Shown here: positions 17,520-27,966 of the stretch, in pieces
Numbering within the stretch: the stretch's first letter is position 1
How the letters are laid out: each line of letters begins with the position of its first letter
NCBI RefSeq assembly: GCF_019511525.1
Contig: NZ_JAEUAT010000005.1
Coordinates: 248,001 to 312,000 of the forward strand
Origin: Rhizobium cauense
Lineage (GTDB): Bacteria > Pseudomonadota > Alphaproteobacteria > Rhizobiales > Rhizobiaceae
Reading direction: 5' to 3'
Length of the DNA: 64,000 bases
Notes under the pieces: generated by a model
The model's input: the letters and a program-made list of their open reading frames with translations, nothing else
What the model was told of the DNA's origin: nothing
The model's database searches: none
Position numbers and translations under genes: made by a program

Positions 17520-19106
17520 ATGGCGTTCAACTTCATCAAAAAGGTCTTCACCTTCGGCCCGAAACCGGAGGAAGAGCAGGCGCCGGAGCCGGTCGAGACG
17601 AAGGCACTCGAGTCCGAACTGGAGCCGCACTCGCGCGAGGAGAACCTTCCCGTTGCCGCCGACCCGGTCCTTGCCGAGGAAATGGACACAGCCGGCGGTC
17701 CTGCCGATGACGTAGGCGAGGACGCTCCGATCGAGGACGTTGCCGAGCAGGCCGAAGCGCTCGCGCCCGTCGAGGAGGACGTTTCCGAAGTCCTGCCGTC
17801 CGAGATACAGGCGAGTGATATAGGCGTTGTGCCGCTCTCGCTGCTCGAGGCCGAAGCCGAGGTCGAGACCGCCGCCGAAAGCGCGCCGGAGGAGACGGCT
17901 CCTGTTGCTGCTTCCGTGCAGCCGGAAAGCGGTGAGCAGGCAGAAGAGGAAGAGATTGCGCAGGCAGCATCTGCTGCCGAAGCCGAAGAACAGCCGGCTA
18001 CCAAGCTCGAAGCGGACGCTGATGCGGAACAGCAGCCCATCACGGACTCTTCCGCCGAGCAGGAGACATCTGCTTCCGTTGAAGATGATGACGTTTCCGA
18101 TGATGTCTCGGCCGCGCCCGTTCTTCCGAAGGGATTTGCGACCGGTCCCGCGGTTTCCGAGGTCGCGCCGTTGGTGCCCGCGCCAAAGCTTTCCTGGTTC
18201 CAGCGCCTGCGCGCCGGTCTTGCCCGGACCTCGTCGCAGCTCACCGGTCAGATCGCGGCGCTGTTCACCAAGCGCAAGCTCGACGACGAGACATTGCAGG
18301 ATCTCGAGGATCTGCTGATCCAGGCCGATCTCGGTGTCGAGACGGCGATGCGCGTCACCGACACGCTGGCCTCCGAGCGCTACGGCAAGGACGTCACCGG
18401 CGAGGATGTCAGCCGCATCATGGCAAGCGAGATCGCCAAGGTGCTGAAGCCTGTCGCGAAGCCGCTACAGCTCGATCTCAGCCACAAGCCGCACGTCATC
18501 CTCGTCGTCGGCGTCAACGGAACAGGCAAGACGACGACGATCGGCAAGCTCGCGGCCAAGCTGTCGGGCGCCGGGCTGAAGGTTATGGTAGCTGCCGGCG
18601 ATACGTTCCGTGCCGCTGCGATCGAGCAGCTGAAGATCTGGGCCGATCGCACCAAGTCGGAGTTCATCGGCACCAAGTTCGGCGCGGATGCTGCTGGTCT
18701 CGCCTACGATGCGTTCGAGCAGGCCAAGGCCAAGAAGTGCGATGTGCTGATCATCGATACGGCAGGCCGCCTGCAAAACAAGGCGGAGCTGATGGCGGAA
18801 CTTGAGAAGATCGTTCGCGTCCTCGGCAAGCTCGATCCGGACGCGCCGCATACGGTGCTGCAGACGCTCGACGCGACAACGGGCCAGAATGCCCTGTCGC
18901 AGGTCGAAATCTTCCGCAACGTCGCCGGCGTCAATGGTCTGATCATGACCAAGCTCGACGGCACGGCGCGCGGCGGCATCCTCGTGGCGATCTCCGCCAA
19001 GCACAAGCTGCCGGTTTATTTCATCGGCGTCGGCGAAGGCGTCGATGATCTCGAGCCATTCGAGGCCGAGGATTTCGCCCACGCCATTGCCGGGCTCGGC
19101 CAATAA
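17520..19106 (+). CDS. ftsY: Signal recognition particle receptor FtsY
   Basis: A 528-residue SRP receptor GTPase that accepts ribosome-SRP complexes at the inner membrane. The first ~215 residues form a very acidic, Ala/Glu/Ser-rich A domain with low complexity and many Glu repeats. The NG domain follows, with P-loop GVNGTGKTTT near residue 330, DTAGR and TKLDGTARGG. The length is typical for rhizobia. The ATG follows mtaB by 15 bases. Together with ffh at 10285-11853 it gives both protein parts of the targeting pathway. Confidence 0.96.
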   Translation: MAFNFIKKVFTFGPKPEEEQAPEPVETKALESELEPHSREENLPVAADPVLAEEMDTAGGPADDVGEDAPIEDVAEQAEALAPVEEDVSEVLPSEIQASDIGVVPLSLLEAEAEVETAAESAPEETAPVAASVQPESGEQAEEEEIAQAASAAEAEEQPATKLEADADAEQQPITDSSAEQETSASVEDDDVSDDVSAAPVLPKGFATGPAVSEVAPLVPAPKLSWFQRLRAGLARTSSQLTGQIAALFTKRKLDDETLQDLEDLLIQADLGVETAMRVTDTLASERYGKDVTGEDVSRIMASEIAKVLKPVAKPLQLDLSHKPHVILVVGVNGTGKTTTIGKLAAKLSGAGLKVMVAAGDTFRAAAIEQLKIWADRTKSEFIGTKFGADAAGLAYDAFEQAKAKKCDVLIIDTAGRLQNKAELMAELEKIVRVLGKLDPDAPHTVLQTLDATTGQNALSQVEIFRNVAGVNGLIMTKLDGTARGGILVAISAKHKLPVYFIGVGEGVDDLEPFEAEDFAHAIAGLGQ

Positions 19107-19170
19107 TGCCACAGATATGCCGACAAACACGGGCAAGCGTCTCGTGTGGTACAAACGGATTTGAGATAGA

Positions 19171-19815
19171 ATGACGACAGAGAGCGATATCACCCCAAGT
19201 GCGGCCGACCGTCATCACCCGATGCTGAAGCTGGCACTGGAGCTTGGCCCTTTGCTGATCTTCTTCTTCGCCAACCTGCGCGGCGCGTGGCTGGTCGAGC
19301 GGTTTCCGGCTCTTTCGGAGCTTGGCGGACCACTGTTTGTCGCAACGGCGCTCTTCATGGCGGCAACTGTGATTTCGCTGACGGTTTCGAAGGTCGTGCT
19401 TGGGCATTTGCCGATCATGCCCTTCGTATCCGGCATCGTCGTCGTGATCTTCGGATCGCTGTCGATCTACCTGCAGAACGAGACCTTCATCAAGATGAAG
19501 CCGACCATCGTCAATGCGCTCTTCGGCTTTGCGCTGCTTGGTGGCCTTGCCTTCGGTAAATCACTGCTCGGCTACGTTTTCAACGCGGCCTTCCAGCTCG
19601 ACGCCGAGGGATGGCGAAAGCTGACAATCCGCTGGGGCGTCTTCTTCCTTTTCCTTGCCGTGCTGAACGAGGCAGTCTGGCGCAATTTCTCCGATGATTT
19701 CTGGGTTGCCTTCAAGGTCTGGGGGACAATGCCGATCACCATCATCTTCACGCTTGCGCAGATGCCTCTGATCATGAAGCATACGGTCACGCCGGCGGGA
19801 GAGACCGAGAATTGA
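19171..19815 (+). CDS. yciB: YciB/septation protein A family membrane protein
   Basis: A 214-residue inner-membrane protein of the YciB (IspZ, intracellular septation A) family. About six hydrophobic segments are seen, with the family's [15 protein letters not shown] at 25-38 and [19 protein letters not shown] near 155. The family supports envelope integrity and septation in other bacteria; the exact biochemical role is not known. It lies 64 bases after ftsY, and the TTG start of the next gene overlaps its stop, so it is in the same transcriptional unit. Confidence 0.9.
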   Translation: MTTESDITPSAADRHHPMLKLALELGPLLIFFFANLRGAWLVERFPALSELGGPLFVATALFMAATVISLTVSKVVLGHLPIMPFVSGIVVVIFGSLSIYLQNETFIKMKPTIVNALFGFALLGGLAFGKSLLGYVFNAAFQLDAEGWRKLTIRWGVFFLFLAVLNEAVWRNFSDDFWVAFKVWGTMPITIIFTLAQMPLIMKHTVTPAGETEN

Positions 19816-20399
19816 CGACACTGGATTCGGCAGACAGAGCAAGACATCAAACCTTCTGGTTCGCGGCATGCCTTGCGGTTCTGCTGATCCAGATCGTCGC
19901 GGAATACATGATGGGCCGAACTCCCATCTGCACCTGCGGATATGTCAAGCTGTGGGAAGGCACCGTCAATTCCAGCGGCAACTCCCAGCATATCTCCGAC
20001 TGGTACACACCGTCCCACATCATTCATGGCTTCATTTTCTATGGGATCGCGCACCTTGTTATGCGCGGGAAGCCGATCGCCATGCGGCTGCTTCTGGCGC
20101 TGGTGATCGAGTCAGGCTGGGAACTGCTGGAAAATTCGCCTGTAATCATCGACCGCTATCGGACAGCGACGATCTCGCTCGATTATTATGGCGATAGCAT
20201 CCTGAACTCGGCGATGGACACGGTGTTCATGGTGGTCGGGTTCTTCTTCGCTTCTCGGGCGCCCGTTGCGTTGACGGTTGCGATTGCGATTTTCTTCGAG
20301 TTGTTCACCGGCTACGTTATCCGCGACAACCTGACACTCAATGTGGTGATGCTGATCTGGCCCATCGAGGCGATCAAGACCTGGCAGAGCGCGATCTGA
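19812..20399 (+). CDS. DUF2585 (UPF0314) membrane protein
   Basis: A 195-residue predicted membrane protein of the DUF2585/UPF0314 family, which is found mainly in Rhizobiales and has no known function. It has five or so hydrophobic segments, conserved [11 protein letters not shown] near residue 41 and [10 protein letters not shown] and [11 protein letters not shown] in the middle. The start is TTG 19812, overlapping the yciB stop (TTGA); the next ATG would remove the first membrane segment. Its stop abuts the stop of convergent ccmG with no spacer. Confidence 0.85.
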   Translation: MTTLDSADRARHQTFWFAACLAVLLIQIVAEYMMGRTPICTCGYVKLWEGTVNSSGNSQHISDWYTPSHIIHGFIFYGIAHLVMRGKPIAMRLLLALVIESGWELLENSPVIIDRYRTATISLDYYGDSILNSAMDTVFMVVGFFFASRAPVALTVAIAIFFELFTGYVIRDNLTLNVVMLIWPIEAIKTWQSAI

Positions 20400-21005
20400 T
20401 CAGGACGCCGGCCTGCCCAAAGCCTTTTCGATCGCGGGGAAAAGGCCTTCCTTCAAACTGATGTCGTCGAACGGGCCGACCCTCTTGTAGAGGATCGTGC
20501 CGTCAGGTGCGACCAGATAGCTTTCGGGGATGCCGTAGACACCCCAATCGATGGCTGCCTGTCCTTTCGGATCGATGCCGATGGCCGCAAAGGGGTTGCC
20601 CAATTCGCCGAGGAAACGAAGCGCGTTGTCGTTCTTGTCCTTGTAGTTGATGGCAACCACGTTGAGCCGACTGTCCTTCGCAAGCTCTTTCAGGATCGGA
20701 TGCTCTTCGCGACAGGGAATGCACCAGGAGGCGAAGACGTTGACGAGCGTCAGTTTGCCCTTGATGGCGCTATCGGTCAGGGCGGGCAGATTGGCGCCGT
20801 CGAGCGGCGGCAAATTCAGTGTCGGCGCCTTTGTGCCGATCAATGCGGAGGGGATTTCCGAGATATCCTTGCCGTGGAAGTCCTGATCGTAAAGCATCTT
20901 TGCCGCGGTGGCTGCGATACCGGCGAACACGACCAACGGGATCAAAGCGACGGCATAACGCCCAAATCCGCGCTTGGTTGGGGTTGTCTCGGGCGCGGTG
21001 CTCAT
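20400..21005 (-). CDS. ccmG: Thiol:disulfide interchange protein CcmG/DsbE
   Basis: A 201-residue membrane-anchored periplasmic thioredoxin that keeps apocytochrome c cysteines reduced before heme ligation. One N-terminal membrane anchor lies at ~16-36. The active site is WCIPC (C95, C98). [15 protein letters not shown] near residue 155 is the family's cis-proline and CcmG-specific region. Its ATG overlaps the ccmD stop by two bases (ATGA). Last gene of the ccmABCDG run; also called cycY in rhizobia. Confidence 0.95.
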   Translation of the reverse strand: MSTAPETTPTKRGFGRYAVALIPLVVFAGIAATAAKMLYDQDFHGKDISEIPSALIGTKAPTLNLPPLDGANLPALTDSAIKGKLTLVNVFASWCIPCREEHPILKELAKDSRLNVVAINYKDKNDNALRFLGELGNPFAAIGIDPKGQAAIDWGVYGIPESYLVAPDGTILYKRVGPFDDISLKEGLFPAIEKALGRPAS

Positions 21006-21169
21006 TCGCCGTCCCTCGCTTGCGCCGAGCGGCGTCGGATGCCGGAGGCTTCAAGGGTTGCCAGCTCCCTGCGACGAGCACGGCCATCCGCCCAGGTCCA
21101 AAGCGTCACCGCTGCAGTGACAAGCGCAGCAAATCCATATGAGCCGTAGACGTAGAAAGCATATGTCAT
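21002..21169 (-). CDS. ccmD: Heme exporter protein CcmD
   Basis: A 55-residue single-span membrane protein that helps release holo-CcmE from the CcmABCD complex. The sequence starts [20 protein letters not shown], a family-like membrane segment preceded by tyrosines, followed by a basic tail with [11 protein letters not shown]. It lies two bases after the ccmC stop and overlaps the ccmG start (ATGA). Short but well supported by position and sequence. Confidence 0.92.
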   Translation of the reverse strand: MTYAFYVYGSYGFAALVTAAVTLWTWADGRARRRELATLEASGIRRRSAQARDGE

Positions 21170-21171
21170 GG

Positions 21172-21933
21172 CTATCCCTCGCGGCTCGCCAGGCGCGCCG
21201 CCATACGACGCTGCGCTGCGACGCGGCGACGCCAGATTTCGTTGCGCATGGCCATAATATGCAGCGTGAAAAAGAGCGCGGTGAATGCAACCGCCATCAC
21301 CAGCAGCGGTCGCAGGAACTCGGGGTCGATGGCAGGGCCGTCGAGACGCAGGACGCTCGCCGATTGATGCAGCGTGTTCCACCAGTCCACTGAAAATTTG
21401 ATGATCGGGATGTTGACGAAGCCAACGAGGATCAGGACGGCGCTGACACGGGCGGCCTTTGATGGATCGTCGATGGCGCGGCTGAGGGCAATGAGACCGA
21501 GATACATCAGGAAAAGAATGAAGACGGACGTAAGCCGGGCATCCCAGACCCACCAGGTACCCCACATCGGCTTGCCCCAGAGCGAACCTGTTACCAGGGC
21601 AATCAGCGTGAATGCCGCGCCGAGCGGGGCCGCGGCCTTTGCCGAGACATCCGCCAGTGGATGGCGCCAGACCAACGTACCGATCGCCGAAAGGCTCATG
21701 ATCGTGTATCCCATCATTGCCAGCCAGGCCGATGGTACGTGGACATACATGATGCGAACTGTTTCGCCCTGCTGGTAGTCGCCTTCGGTCGTGAAGCTGA
21801 GATACAGCCCCACGATAAAACAGAGGGCCGTGAAACCGGCCATCCAGGGAAGGATGCGTGCGGCCAGCGCCAGAAACCGCGTCGGGTTGGCGAGATCGCT
21901 GAATTTTGTGATGGCCAGGCTCGTTTCGCTCAT
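21172..21933 (-). CDS. ccmC: Heme exporter/ligase protein CcmC
   Basis: A 253-residue, six-span inner-membrane protein that presents heme to CcmE. The tryptophan-rich WWD motif is visible ([13 protein letters not shown], near residue 130), flanked by conserved histidines in LVWRHPLAD and NTLHQSAS. The length is typical. It follows ccmB after 47 bases and precedes ccmD by two. Confidence 0.95.
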   Translation of the reverse strand: MSETSLAITKFSDLANPTRFLALAARILPWMAGFTALCFIVGLYLSFTTEGDYQQGETVRIMYVHVPSAWLAMMGYTIMSLSAIGTLVWRHPLADVSAKAAAPLGAAFTLIALVTGSLWGKPMWGTWWVWDARLTSVFILFLMYLGLIALSRAIDDPSKAARVSAVLILVGFVNIPIIKFSVDWWNTLHQSASVLRLDGPAIDPEFLRPLLVMAVAFTALFFTLHIMAMRNEIWRRRVAAQRRMAARLASREG

Positions 21934-21980
21934 GCCGTTTCCTTACCGCGATATGCTTTTTCCCGCAATCGAGCGCTCCA

Positions 21981-22640
21981 TCAATCCGATGTGTTGCGCA
22001 GTGCCAGCGCAGCCGCCGCCGGGCCGATGACGGCGAAGAACAGCGTGAGTGCGATCAGGATGAGGAAGGGCGGCAGGAAGGGCGAAGGGCCCTCGACAGC
22101 CGCATAAGTGGCGCTGACACCGAAAATCAGCACGGGGATGGTCAGTGGCAGCACCAGGATCGAGACAAGCAGGCCGCCGCGCGGCAGAGCGACCGCAACG
22201 GCAGCGCCGACGGCACCGATGAATGTAATCGCCGGCGAACCGACAAGCAGCGTCAGCATCGTCGCGCCGATCGCCGTCTCGCTCATGTTCATGAAGAGGC
22301 CGAGCAACGGCGAAGCGATGACGAGCGGCAGGCTAGTGGCGATCCAGTGCGCCAGGCACTTGACCAGCACCGTCAGGACCAACGGGGTTTCTTGCATCAG
22401 CATGAGATCGAGCGAGCCATCGTCACGTTCAGCCTGGAACAGGCGATCAAGGCCGAGAAGGGCGGCAAGCAGCGCGCCGATCCAGACGATTGCCGGGCCG
22501 ATGCGGGACAGCAGCGCAAGGTCCGGCCCGACACCGAACGGAATGACGGCGACAACGGTGAGGAAGAAGAGAACGCCGATCAGCGCGCCGCCGCCGGCGC
22601 GGATCGAGAGCTTGAGGTCGCGCAGCAAGAGGGCCGTCAT
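21981..22640 (-). CDS. ccmB: Heme exporter ABC permease CcmB
   Basis: A 219-residue membrane subunit of the CcmAB ABC complex that powers release of heme-loaded CcmE. It has about six hydrophobic segments and the family start [21 protein letters not shown] 22640 is chosen because it overlaps the ccmA stop (ATGA) and has GGGAG at a proper distance; the ATG two codons earlier sits too close to that site. Confidence 0.94.
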   Translation of the reverse strand: MTALLLRDLKLSIRAGGGALIGVLFFLTVVAVIPFGVGPDLALLSRIGPAIVWIGALLAALLGLDRLFQAERDDGSLDLMLMQETPLVLTVLVKCLAHWIATSLPLVIASPLLGLFMNMSETAIGATMLTLLVGSPAITFIGAVGAAVAVALPRGGLLVSILVLPLTIPVLIFGVSATYAAVEGPSPFLPPFLILIALTLFFAVIGPAAAALALRNTSD

Positions 22641-23284
22641 GCCCATACTCCCGGCCCGCTATGGGCAAATCCCACCATTCGCAGTTCCTGCGCACGCTCG
22701 AGACCCAGGGGCTGATGGGTTGCGGCTAGCACGATGCCGCCACTACGCCGATGTGCCTCGATGAGTTCCGCGAAAAGGTGGTCGCCGCTTGTATCCAGCG
22801 CAGCGGTAGGCTCATCGAGAATCCAGACCGGTCGATAGGCAACAAGCAGCTTGGCGAAGGCAAAGCGGCGTTGCTGGCCAGCCGAGAGATAGCCGAATGG
22901 AAGATGCGCGATCCCCTCAAGCCCGACCGCCTCGGCAGCCTCGTCGATGGAAACGGTGGAGGCACCGTAGATGTCTCCAAGAAAGCGGCGCCAGAAGGCA
23001 AGGTTTTCGGCGACCGTCAGCTCGCTCTTCATCGCGTTCCGGTGGCCGAGATAGTGGCTGATTTCGCCAACGCGTCCATGAGTGTTGCCGTGCGAATCGG
23101 TGACGCTGACCGAACCTCTTTCCTGGCGGAGCAGACCCGCGACGACACGCAGTAAAGTTGACTTTCCCGATCCATTTTTGCCAGTTAAAACCAACGCTTC
23201 GCCCGGTTCCAGGCGAAACGACACGTCCTCGAAAATAAGGTCTTCCCCCCGGCGCGCAGCCAGATTGGCGGCCTCAAGATGCAT
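22637..23284 (-). CDS. ccmA: Heme exporter ABC ATPase CcmA
   Basis: A 215-residue ABC ATPase with Walker A GKNGSGKST (35-43), signature LSAGQQRR and Walker B VWILDEP. It drives the CcmABCD complex in cytochrome c maturation at the cytoplasmic face. ATG 23284 has GGAAA upstream and matches the family start; upstream in-frame ATGs at 23314 and 23344 lack a Shine-Dalgarno. First gene of the minus-strand ccm cluster, divergent from acnA. Confidence 0.94.
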   Translation of the reverse strand: MHLEAANLAARRGEDLIFEDVSFRLEPGEALVLTGKNGSGKSTLLRVVAGLLRQERGSVSVTDSHGNTHGRVGEISHYLGHRNAMKSELTVAENLAFWRRFLGDIYGASTVSIDEAAEAVGLEGIAHLPFGYLSAGQQRRFAFAKLLVAYRPVWILDEPTAALDTSGDHLFAELIEAHRRSGGIVLAATHQPLGLERAQELRMVGFAHSGPGVWA

Positions 23285-23351
23285 GACTTTTCCGTGGTTT
23301 AATTTTTCAGTCATCGCAATGCAAAAAAATCCAAAATGGGCCACGCACTCT

Positions 23352-23380
23352 CTGGCACCTTTCTTAGAAATTATCTATAA
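23352..23380 (+). promoter_or_regulatory. Candidate acnA promoter
   Basis: CTGGCA-N17-CTATAA resembles the rhizobial sigma-70 consensus CTTGAC-N17-CTATAT and would start a leader of about 155 nt before acnA. The -10 end lies in an imperfect palindrome (CTTAGAAATTATCTATAAG, 23363-23381), possibly an operator. Confidence 0.4.
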
Positions 23381-23542
23381 GACCCGCAACCACGCCAGCG
23401 GTCGGCGTGAATTTCATCCTTGCGCCGAACATGGGCTTCGCTCCACGTGCGGACAGCGGAAATGGCCGTACCCGCATCCTGATGTGCATAAAGTGCATAG
23501 GCGTCCGCACGATTGTGTTCGCTATCAGAAACGGGGTCTCTC

Positions 23543-26233
23543 GTGTCTAAATCTCTTGACAGCTTCAATTGTCGTTCCACGCTCACCGTGAACGGTAAGG
23601 ACTACGTCTACTACAGCCTGCCCAAGGCTGAGGCGAATGGCCTTCCGGGCGTTTCGAAGCTTCCCTATTCGATGAAGGTTCTGCTCGAGAACCTGCTTCG
23701 CTTCGAAGACGGCCAGTCGGTGACCAAGGAACACATCCTTGCTGTGGCCGAATGGCTGAACAACAAGGGCGCTGTCGAAAACGAAATCGCCTATCGTCCA
23801 GCGCGCGTGCTGATGCAGGACTTCACGGGCGTTCCTGCCGTCGTCGACCTCGCCGCGATGCGCGACGCGATGGTGTCGCTCGGTGGCGATCCCGAGAAGA
23901 TCAACCCGCTGGTTCCTGTTGATCTCGTCATCGACCACTCGGTTATCGTCGACGAGTTCGGCACGCCTCAGGCATTTGCCAAGAACGTCGAGCTGGAATA
24001 CCAGCGCAACGGCGAGCGCTACCGCTTCCTGAAGTGGGGCCAGCAGGCGTTCAAGAATTTCCGCGTCGTTCCCCCGGGCACCGGCATCTGTCACCAGGTC
24101 AATCTCGAATACCTCGGCCAGACCGTCTGGACCAAGGAAGAGGACGGCGAGACGATCGCTTATCCGGATACCTGCGTCGGCACCGACTCGCACACGACGA
24201 TGATCAACGGTCTCGGCGTTCTCGGCTGGGGCGTCGGCGGCATCGAAGCAGAAGCTGCCATGCTCGGCCAACCGGTCTCGATGCTTCTGCCTGAAGTCAT
24301 CGGCTTCAAACTGACAGGCAAGCTCAAGGAAGGCGTTACGGCGACCGACCTCGTGCTGATGGTCGTTCAGATGCTGCGCAAGAAGGGCGTGGTTTCGAAG
24401 TTCGTCGAATTCTTCGGTCCTGGCATGGACAATATGCCGCTCGCAGACCGCGCGACGATCGGCAACATGGGTCCGGAATACGGCGCGACCTGCGGCTTCT
24501 TCCCGGTTGACGGTGAAACCATCAACTACCTCAACATGTCGGGCCGCACGAAGGACCGCATCGCGCTTGTCGAAGCTTACTCGAAGGCTCAGGGCATGTG
24601 GCGCGAAGGCGACGGCTCCGACCTCGTGTTCACCGACACGCTGGAACTCGACCTCGGCGACGTCGTGCCTGCCATGGCAGGCCCGAAGCGTCCGGAAGGC
24701 CGCATCCCGCTCGAGAATATTGCATCCGGCTTTGCCACCTCGATGGACGCCGACTACAAGAAGCCCGGCCAGCTCTCCAACCGCTATGCGGTCGAAGGCA
24801 CCGATTTCGACCTCGGTCATGGCGATGTTGCGATTGCCGCAATCACCTCTTGCACCAACACCTCCAACCCGTCGGTTCTGATCGCTGCTGGCCTTCTCGC
24901 CCGCAACGCTGTTGCCAAGGGCCTGAAGTCCAAGCCGTGGGTCAAGACCTCGCTGGCACCGGGATCGCAGGTCGTTGGCGAATATCTGGCGAAGTCTGGC
25001 CTGCAGGCCGACCTCGACAAGCTCGGCTTCAACCTCGTCGGCTTCGGTTGCACGACCTGCATCGGCAACTCCGGTCCGCTGCCTGCGCCAATCTCGAAGA
25101 CGATCAACGACAAGGGCCTGATCGTTTCGGGCGTACTCTCGGGCAACCGCAACTTCGAAGGCCGTATTTCTCCTGATGTTCAGGCGAACTACCTGGCCTC
25201 GCCGCCGCTCGTCGTTGCCTACGCGCTTGCCGGTACGGTCCAGAAAGACCTGACCAAGGAGCCGATCGGCGAAGATCAGAACGGCAATCCTGTCTATCTC
25301 AAGGATATCTGGCCGACCTCGCACGAAGTGCAGGAGTTCATCCAGAAGTACGTCACCCGCGAACTTTACGAAACGAAGTACGCCGACGTCTTCAAGGGTG
25401 ATGAAAACTGGCAGGCCGTCAACGTTCCGGCCGGACAGACCTATGCATGGGATGACAAGTCGACCTACGTGCAGAACCCGCCCTACTTCGTGGGCATGGG
25501 CAAGACCGGCACCGGCATTTCCGATATCAAGGGTGCGCGCGTTCTCGGTCTCTTCGGCGACAAGATCACCACCGACCACATTTCCCCGGCCGGCTCGATC
25601 AAGGCTGCGTCTCCGGCCGGCGCTTACCTGCTCGAGAACCATGTCGGCGTCGCTGACTTCAACCAGTACGGCACGCGTCGCGGCAACCATGAAGTGATGA
25701 TGCGTGGCACCTTCGCCAACATCCGCATCCGCAACCACATGCTCGGCCCGAACGGTAAGGAAGGTGGCTACACCATCCACTATCCGTCGAAGGAAGAGGA
25801 ATCGATCTACGACGCGGCCATGCAGTACAAGGCCGAGGGCGTTCCGCTCGTCATCTTTGCTGGTGTCGAGTACGGCAACGGCTCGTCCCGTGACTGGGCC
25901 GCGAAGGGCACCAACCTGCTCGGCGTGAAGGCGGTCATTGCCCAGTCCTTCGAGCGTATTCACCGCTCGAACCTGGTCGGCATGGGCGTCATCCCATTCG
26001 TCTTCGAAGAGGGCACGACTTGGGCAAGCCTCGGCCTTAAGGGCGACGAAATCGTCAGCATCGAAGGGCTGGAAAACATCAAGCCGCGCGAAAAGAAGAT
26101 CGCCAAGATCACCTATGGCGACGGCACCGTGAAGGAAGTTCCGCTGCTGTCGCGCGTCGATACGCTCGATGAAGTGATTTACCTCAACAACGGCGGTATT
26201 CTGCAGACAGTTCTGCGTGATCTCGCTGCCTGA
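23543..26233 (+). CDS. acnA: Aconitate hydratase A
   Basis: An 896-residue TCA-cycle aconitase that isomerises citrate to isocitrate. The [4Fe-4S] ligands are C437 in SCTNTSNPS and C503/C506 in [28 protein letters not shown] and the C-terminal [10 protein letters not shown] are also typical. GTG 23543 gives the family start [14 protein letters not shown] and the exact usual length; an in-frame ATG at 23513 would add ten unusual residues. The leader is long and structured. An intrinsic terminator follows. Confidence 0.97.
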   Translation: MSKSLDSFNCRSTLTVNGKDYVYYSLPKAEANGLPGVSKLPYSMKVLLENLLRFEDGQSVTKEHILAVAEWLNNKGAVENEIAYRPARVLMQDFTGVPAVVDLAAMRDAMVSLGGDPEKINPLVPVDLVIDHSVIVDEFGTPQAFAKNVELEYQRNGERYRFLKWGQQAFKNFRVVPPGTGICHQVNLEYLGQTVWTKEEDGETIAYPDTCVGTDSHTTMINGLGVLGWGVGGIEAEAAMLGQPVSMLLPEVIGFKLTGKLKEGVTATDLVLMVVQMLRKKGVVSKFVEFFGPGMDNMPLADRATIGNMGPEYGATCGFFPVDGETINYLNMSGRTKDRIALVEAYSKAQGMWREGDGSDLVFTDTLELDLGDVVPAMAGPKRPEGRIPLENIASGFATSMDADYKKPGQLSNRYAVEGTDFDLGHGDVAIAAITSCTNTSNPSVLIAAGLLARNAVAKGLKSKPWVKTSLAPGSQVVGEYLAKSGLQADLDKLGFNLVGFGCTTCIGNSGPLPAPISKTINDKGLIVSGVLSGNRNFEGRISPDVQANYLASPPLVVAYALAGTVQKDLTKEPIGEDQNGNPVYLKDIWPTSHEVQEFIQKYVTRELYETKYADVFKGDENWQAVNVPAGQTYAWDDKSTYVQNPPYFVGMGKTGTGISDIKGARVLGLFGDKITTDHISPAGSIKAASPAGAYLLENHVGVADFNQYGTRRGNHEVMMRGTFANIRIRNHMLGPNGKEGGYTIHYPSKEEESIYDAAMQYKAEGVPLVIFAGVEYGNGSSRDWAAKGTNLLGVKAVIAQSFERIHRSNLVGMGVIPFVFEEGTTWASLGLKGDEIVSIEGLENIKPREKKIAKITYGDGTVKEVPLLSRVDTLDEVIYLNNGGILQTVLRDLAA

Positions 26234-26258
26234 TTGTTAACAGACTTGCATGACAATG

Positions 26259-26290
26259 ACCGCCGGAGAGAGATTTCCGGCGGTTTTTTG
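26259..26290 (+). terminator. Intrinsic terminator of acnA
   Basis: ACCGCCGGA and TCCGGCGGT form a perfect 9-bp stem with an 8-base loop, followed by a T6 run, 26 bases after the acnA stop. Confidence 0.9.
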
Positions 26291-26457
26291 TTTGAACGAG
26301 AGACGGTAACTGGTCGGTCACGACGATGTGTTTCTACGTGGCTTCCTGGAAGCTTGGTCTCACCCGTTCGTGACTTTCCGTTTGGATCGAGAACCACTAT
26401 CTCTACGGTCGTATATCGGAACCTGCGGCGGCAGGTGCTGAAGAAAAGGTGCAGTGA

Positions 26458-27195
26458 ATGTCCCCGCGGTTTCTGATTTCTCTGGTTGCAGGTGTGGCGC
26501 TTGCGGGTCCACTTTTTGCCCAGGATGCGCCGAAAGGCGTTGTAGAACTCTTCACGTCGCAGGGCTGTTCGTCCTGTCCGCCTGCCGATGCCGCGTTTCG
26601 CAAGCTTGTTGAGGCGGGAGGCGTCATTGCTCTCGCCTATCACGTTGATTACTGGGACTATCTGGGCTGGAGCGATACGTTAAGCTCCAAGGAAAACACC
26701 GAGCGGCAGTACGCCTATGCCCGGACGATGGGTCGAGCCAACGTTTACACACCTCAGGTTATCGTCAATGGCCGCGACCACGTGGCTGGGGCCGATCTTG
26801 GCGCGATCAACAAAAAGATCGATGGCTATGCGACCGAAGGCATGGGTCTGTCCGTTCCTGTTAACGCGCAGATGCGTGACGACCAGCTTGAGATCAAGAT
26901 CGGTGCCGGACAGGGCAAAGCCAATGTTGTCATGGTCTACTTCAACCGCGAAAAGACGATTGAGGTCCAGAAGGGTGAGAACAGCGGCCAGAAGATCGCC
27001 TATCTGAACAGTGTTGCCGATGTGGAGACGGTTGGCATGTGGGAGGGCAAGGAAACGAGCTTGACGCTGCCAGCCAGCGTGATGCAGAAGCCCGACCTTG
27101 AGGGCTGCGCGATTCTGCTTCAATCCTCGACCGCTGATGGCAATCCGTCGGCGATCCTTGGAGCGACGGTCGTTATGGCCGGAAAGAATATCTGA
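26458..27195 (+). CDS. Secreted DUF1223 thioredoxin-like protein
   Basis: A 245-residue DUF1223 protein with an N-terminal signal peptide (MSPRFLISLVAGVALAGPLF, cleavage near AQDAP). Right after it comes VVELFTSQGCSSCPPAD, a thioredoxin-like CxxC (C37, C40). The rest has AYHVDYWDYLGW and TPQVIVNGRDHVAG, which are conserved in the family. It is likely a periplasmic redox-active protein; the partner is unknown. A modest AAGG precedes the ATG. It lies alone after the acnA terminator. Confidence 0.88.
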   Translation: MSPRFLISLVAGVALAGPLFAQDAPKGVVELFTSQGCSSCPPADAAFRKLVEAGGVIALAYHVDYWDYLGWSDTLSSKENTERQYAYARTMGRANVYTPQVIVNGRDHVAGADLGAINKKIDGYATEGMGLSVPVNAQMRDDQLEIKIGAGQGKANVVMVYFNREKTIEVQKGENSGQKIAYLNSVADVETVGMWEGKETSLTLPASVMQKPDLEGCAILLQSSTADGNPSAILGATVVMAGKNI

Positions 27196-27560
27196 CCGTT
27201 TCGTCCGCTTGGCGGATGGAAAACGGGGCGGCCCGGCTGATCGTATTCGGGGCTGGGGTTAAGGTCGATACGGTCAGCCGGGCCCTTTGGCGCGCTGGCG
27301 CCAAACTCGCAGACAACCTTTTCAACAGATCGAATCTGGTAAAAAGATCATGCGCAATTCATGTGCAACGCGGGTCCGAACGGGCCCGCGGCGCAGTCGT
27401 GAGGGAATTTCCCCCGCAAATGAGGCGCTGTTTTGACTGAATTGCGGCGCTCGGGAGATTGCACAGACTATGATTAATGTGAGCGATCGCCTGCTTGCAA
27501 TTTGTAAACGCTAAGGCAAACTGTCATTTACCTGTCACGAGCGGAGGCACCGGGAGACTG
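27196..27560. other. Hairpin-rich intergenic region, no convincing gene
   Basis: These 365 bases contain four inverted repeats: TCCGC/GCGGA (27204-27216), GGCCCGGCTGA/TCAGCCGGGCC (27230-27240 and 27274-27284, followed by CTTT), TTGGCGC/GCGCCAA (27287-27304) and GCGGG/CCCGC (27370-27389). The second may end the DUF1223 transcript. A 74-codon open frame at 27216-27440 has no family features. The 3' part is AT-richer and probably holds the DUF2794 promoter. Confidence 0.4.
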
Positions 27561-27962
27561 ATGACAGATCAGCCGGATTTGCGGCGCGGCGAAAGCCGGT
27601 CAGCCGAGAGCAGTTCCTCAGTCGTCGTAGATCTCAATGAATACAAGCAGAGCAAGGATCCGACGCCGGTGACCTTTCACCGGCGCGAACTCGACGCGAT
27701 CCTATGGATCTACGGCCGTATGGTCGGTGAGGGCGAGTGGCGGGACTATGCGATCGATCATCTGAAGGACCGAGCGGTATTCTCGGTTTTCAAGCGGTCC
27801 GGTGAAATGCCGCTCTTTCGAATAGAGAAGAATCCGAAACTCGCCGCCAAACAGGGCGCTTATTCCGTGATCAACACCAACGGCGTGATCCTGAAGCGTG
27901 GGCACGAACTGCATCAAGTCCTGAAGGTTTTCAACAAGGTTCTGAAGCTGGTCGAGAAGTGA
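27561..27962 (+). CDS. DUF2794 family protein
   Basis: A 133-residue cytoplasmic protein of DUF2794, a family restricted to Alphaproteobacteria with no known function. The first ~35 residues are polar and low-complexity; the conserved part runs from VTFHRRELDAILWIYGRMV through FSVFKRSGEMPLFRIEK and VLKVFNKVLKLV. GGGAG lies five bases before ATG 27561; the open frame upstream to 27495 is not conserved. It is convergent with the acetyltransferase, four bases away. Confidence 0.88.
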   Translation: MTDQPDLRRGESRSAESSSSVVVDLNEYKQSKDPTPVTFHRRELDAILWIYGRMVGEGEWRDYAIDHLKDRAVFSVFKRSGEMPLFRIEKNPKLAAKQGAYSVINTNGVILKRGHELHQVLKVFNKVLKLVEK

Positions 27963-27966
27963 ACTT

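Noticed and set aside
16089..17630. 513-codon minus-strand frame
   Set aside because: Antisense to mtaB, whose cysteine motifs are intact.
23354..23370. TGGCAC resembling a sigma-54 promoter before acnA
   Set aside because: The -12 GC element is absent at the required spacing; a sigma-70-type promoter fits better.
23525..25963. 812-codon open frame on the minus strand
   Set aside because: It lies exactly opposite acnA, shows no family motifs and follows from the high-GC third-position bias of acnA.
27216..27440. 74-codon plus-strand frame
   Set aside because: No ribosome site or family similarity, and it runs through several hairpins.
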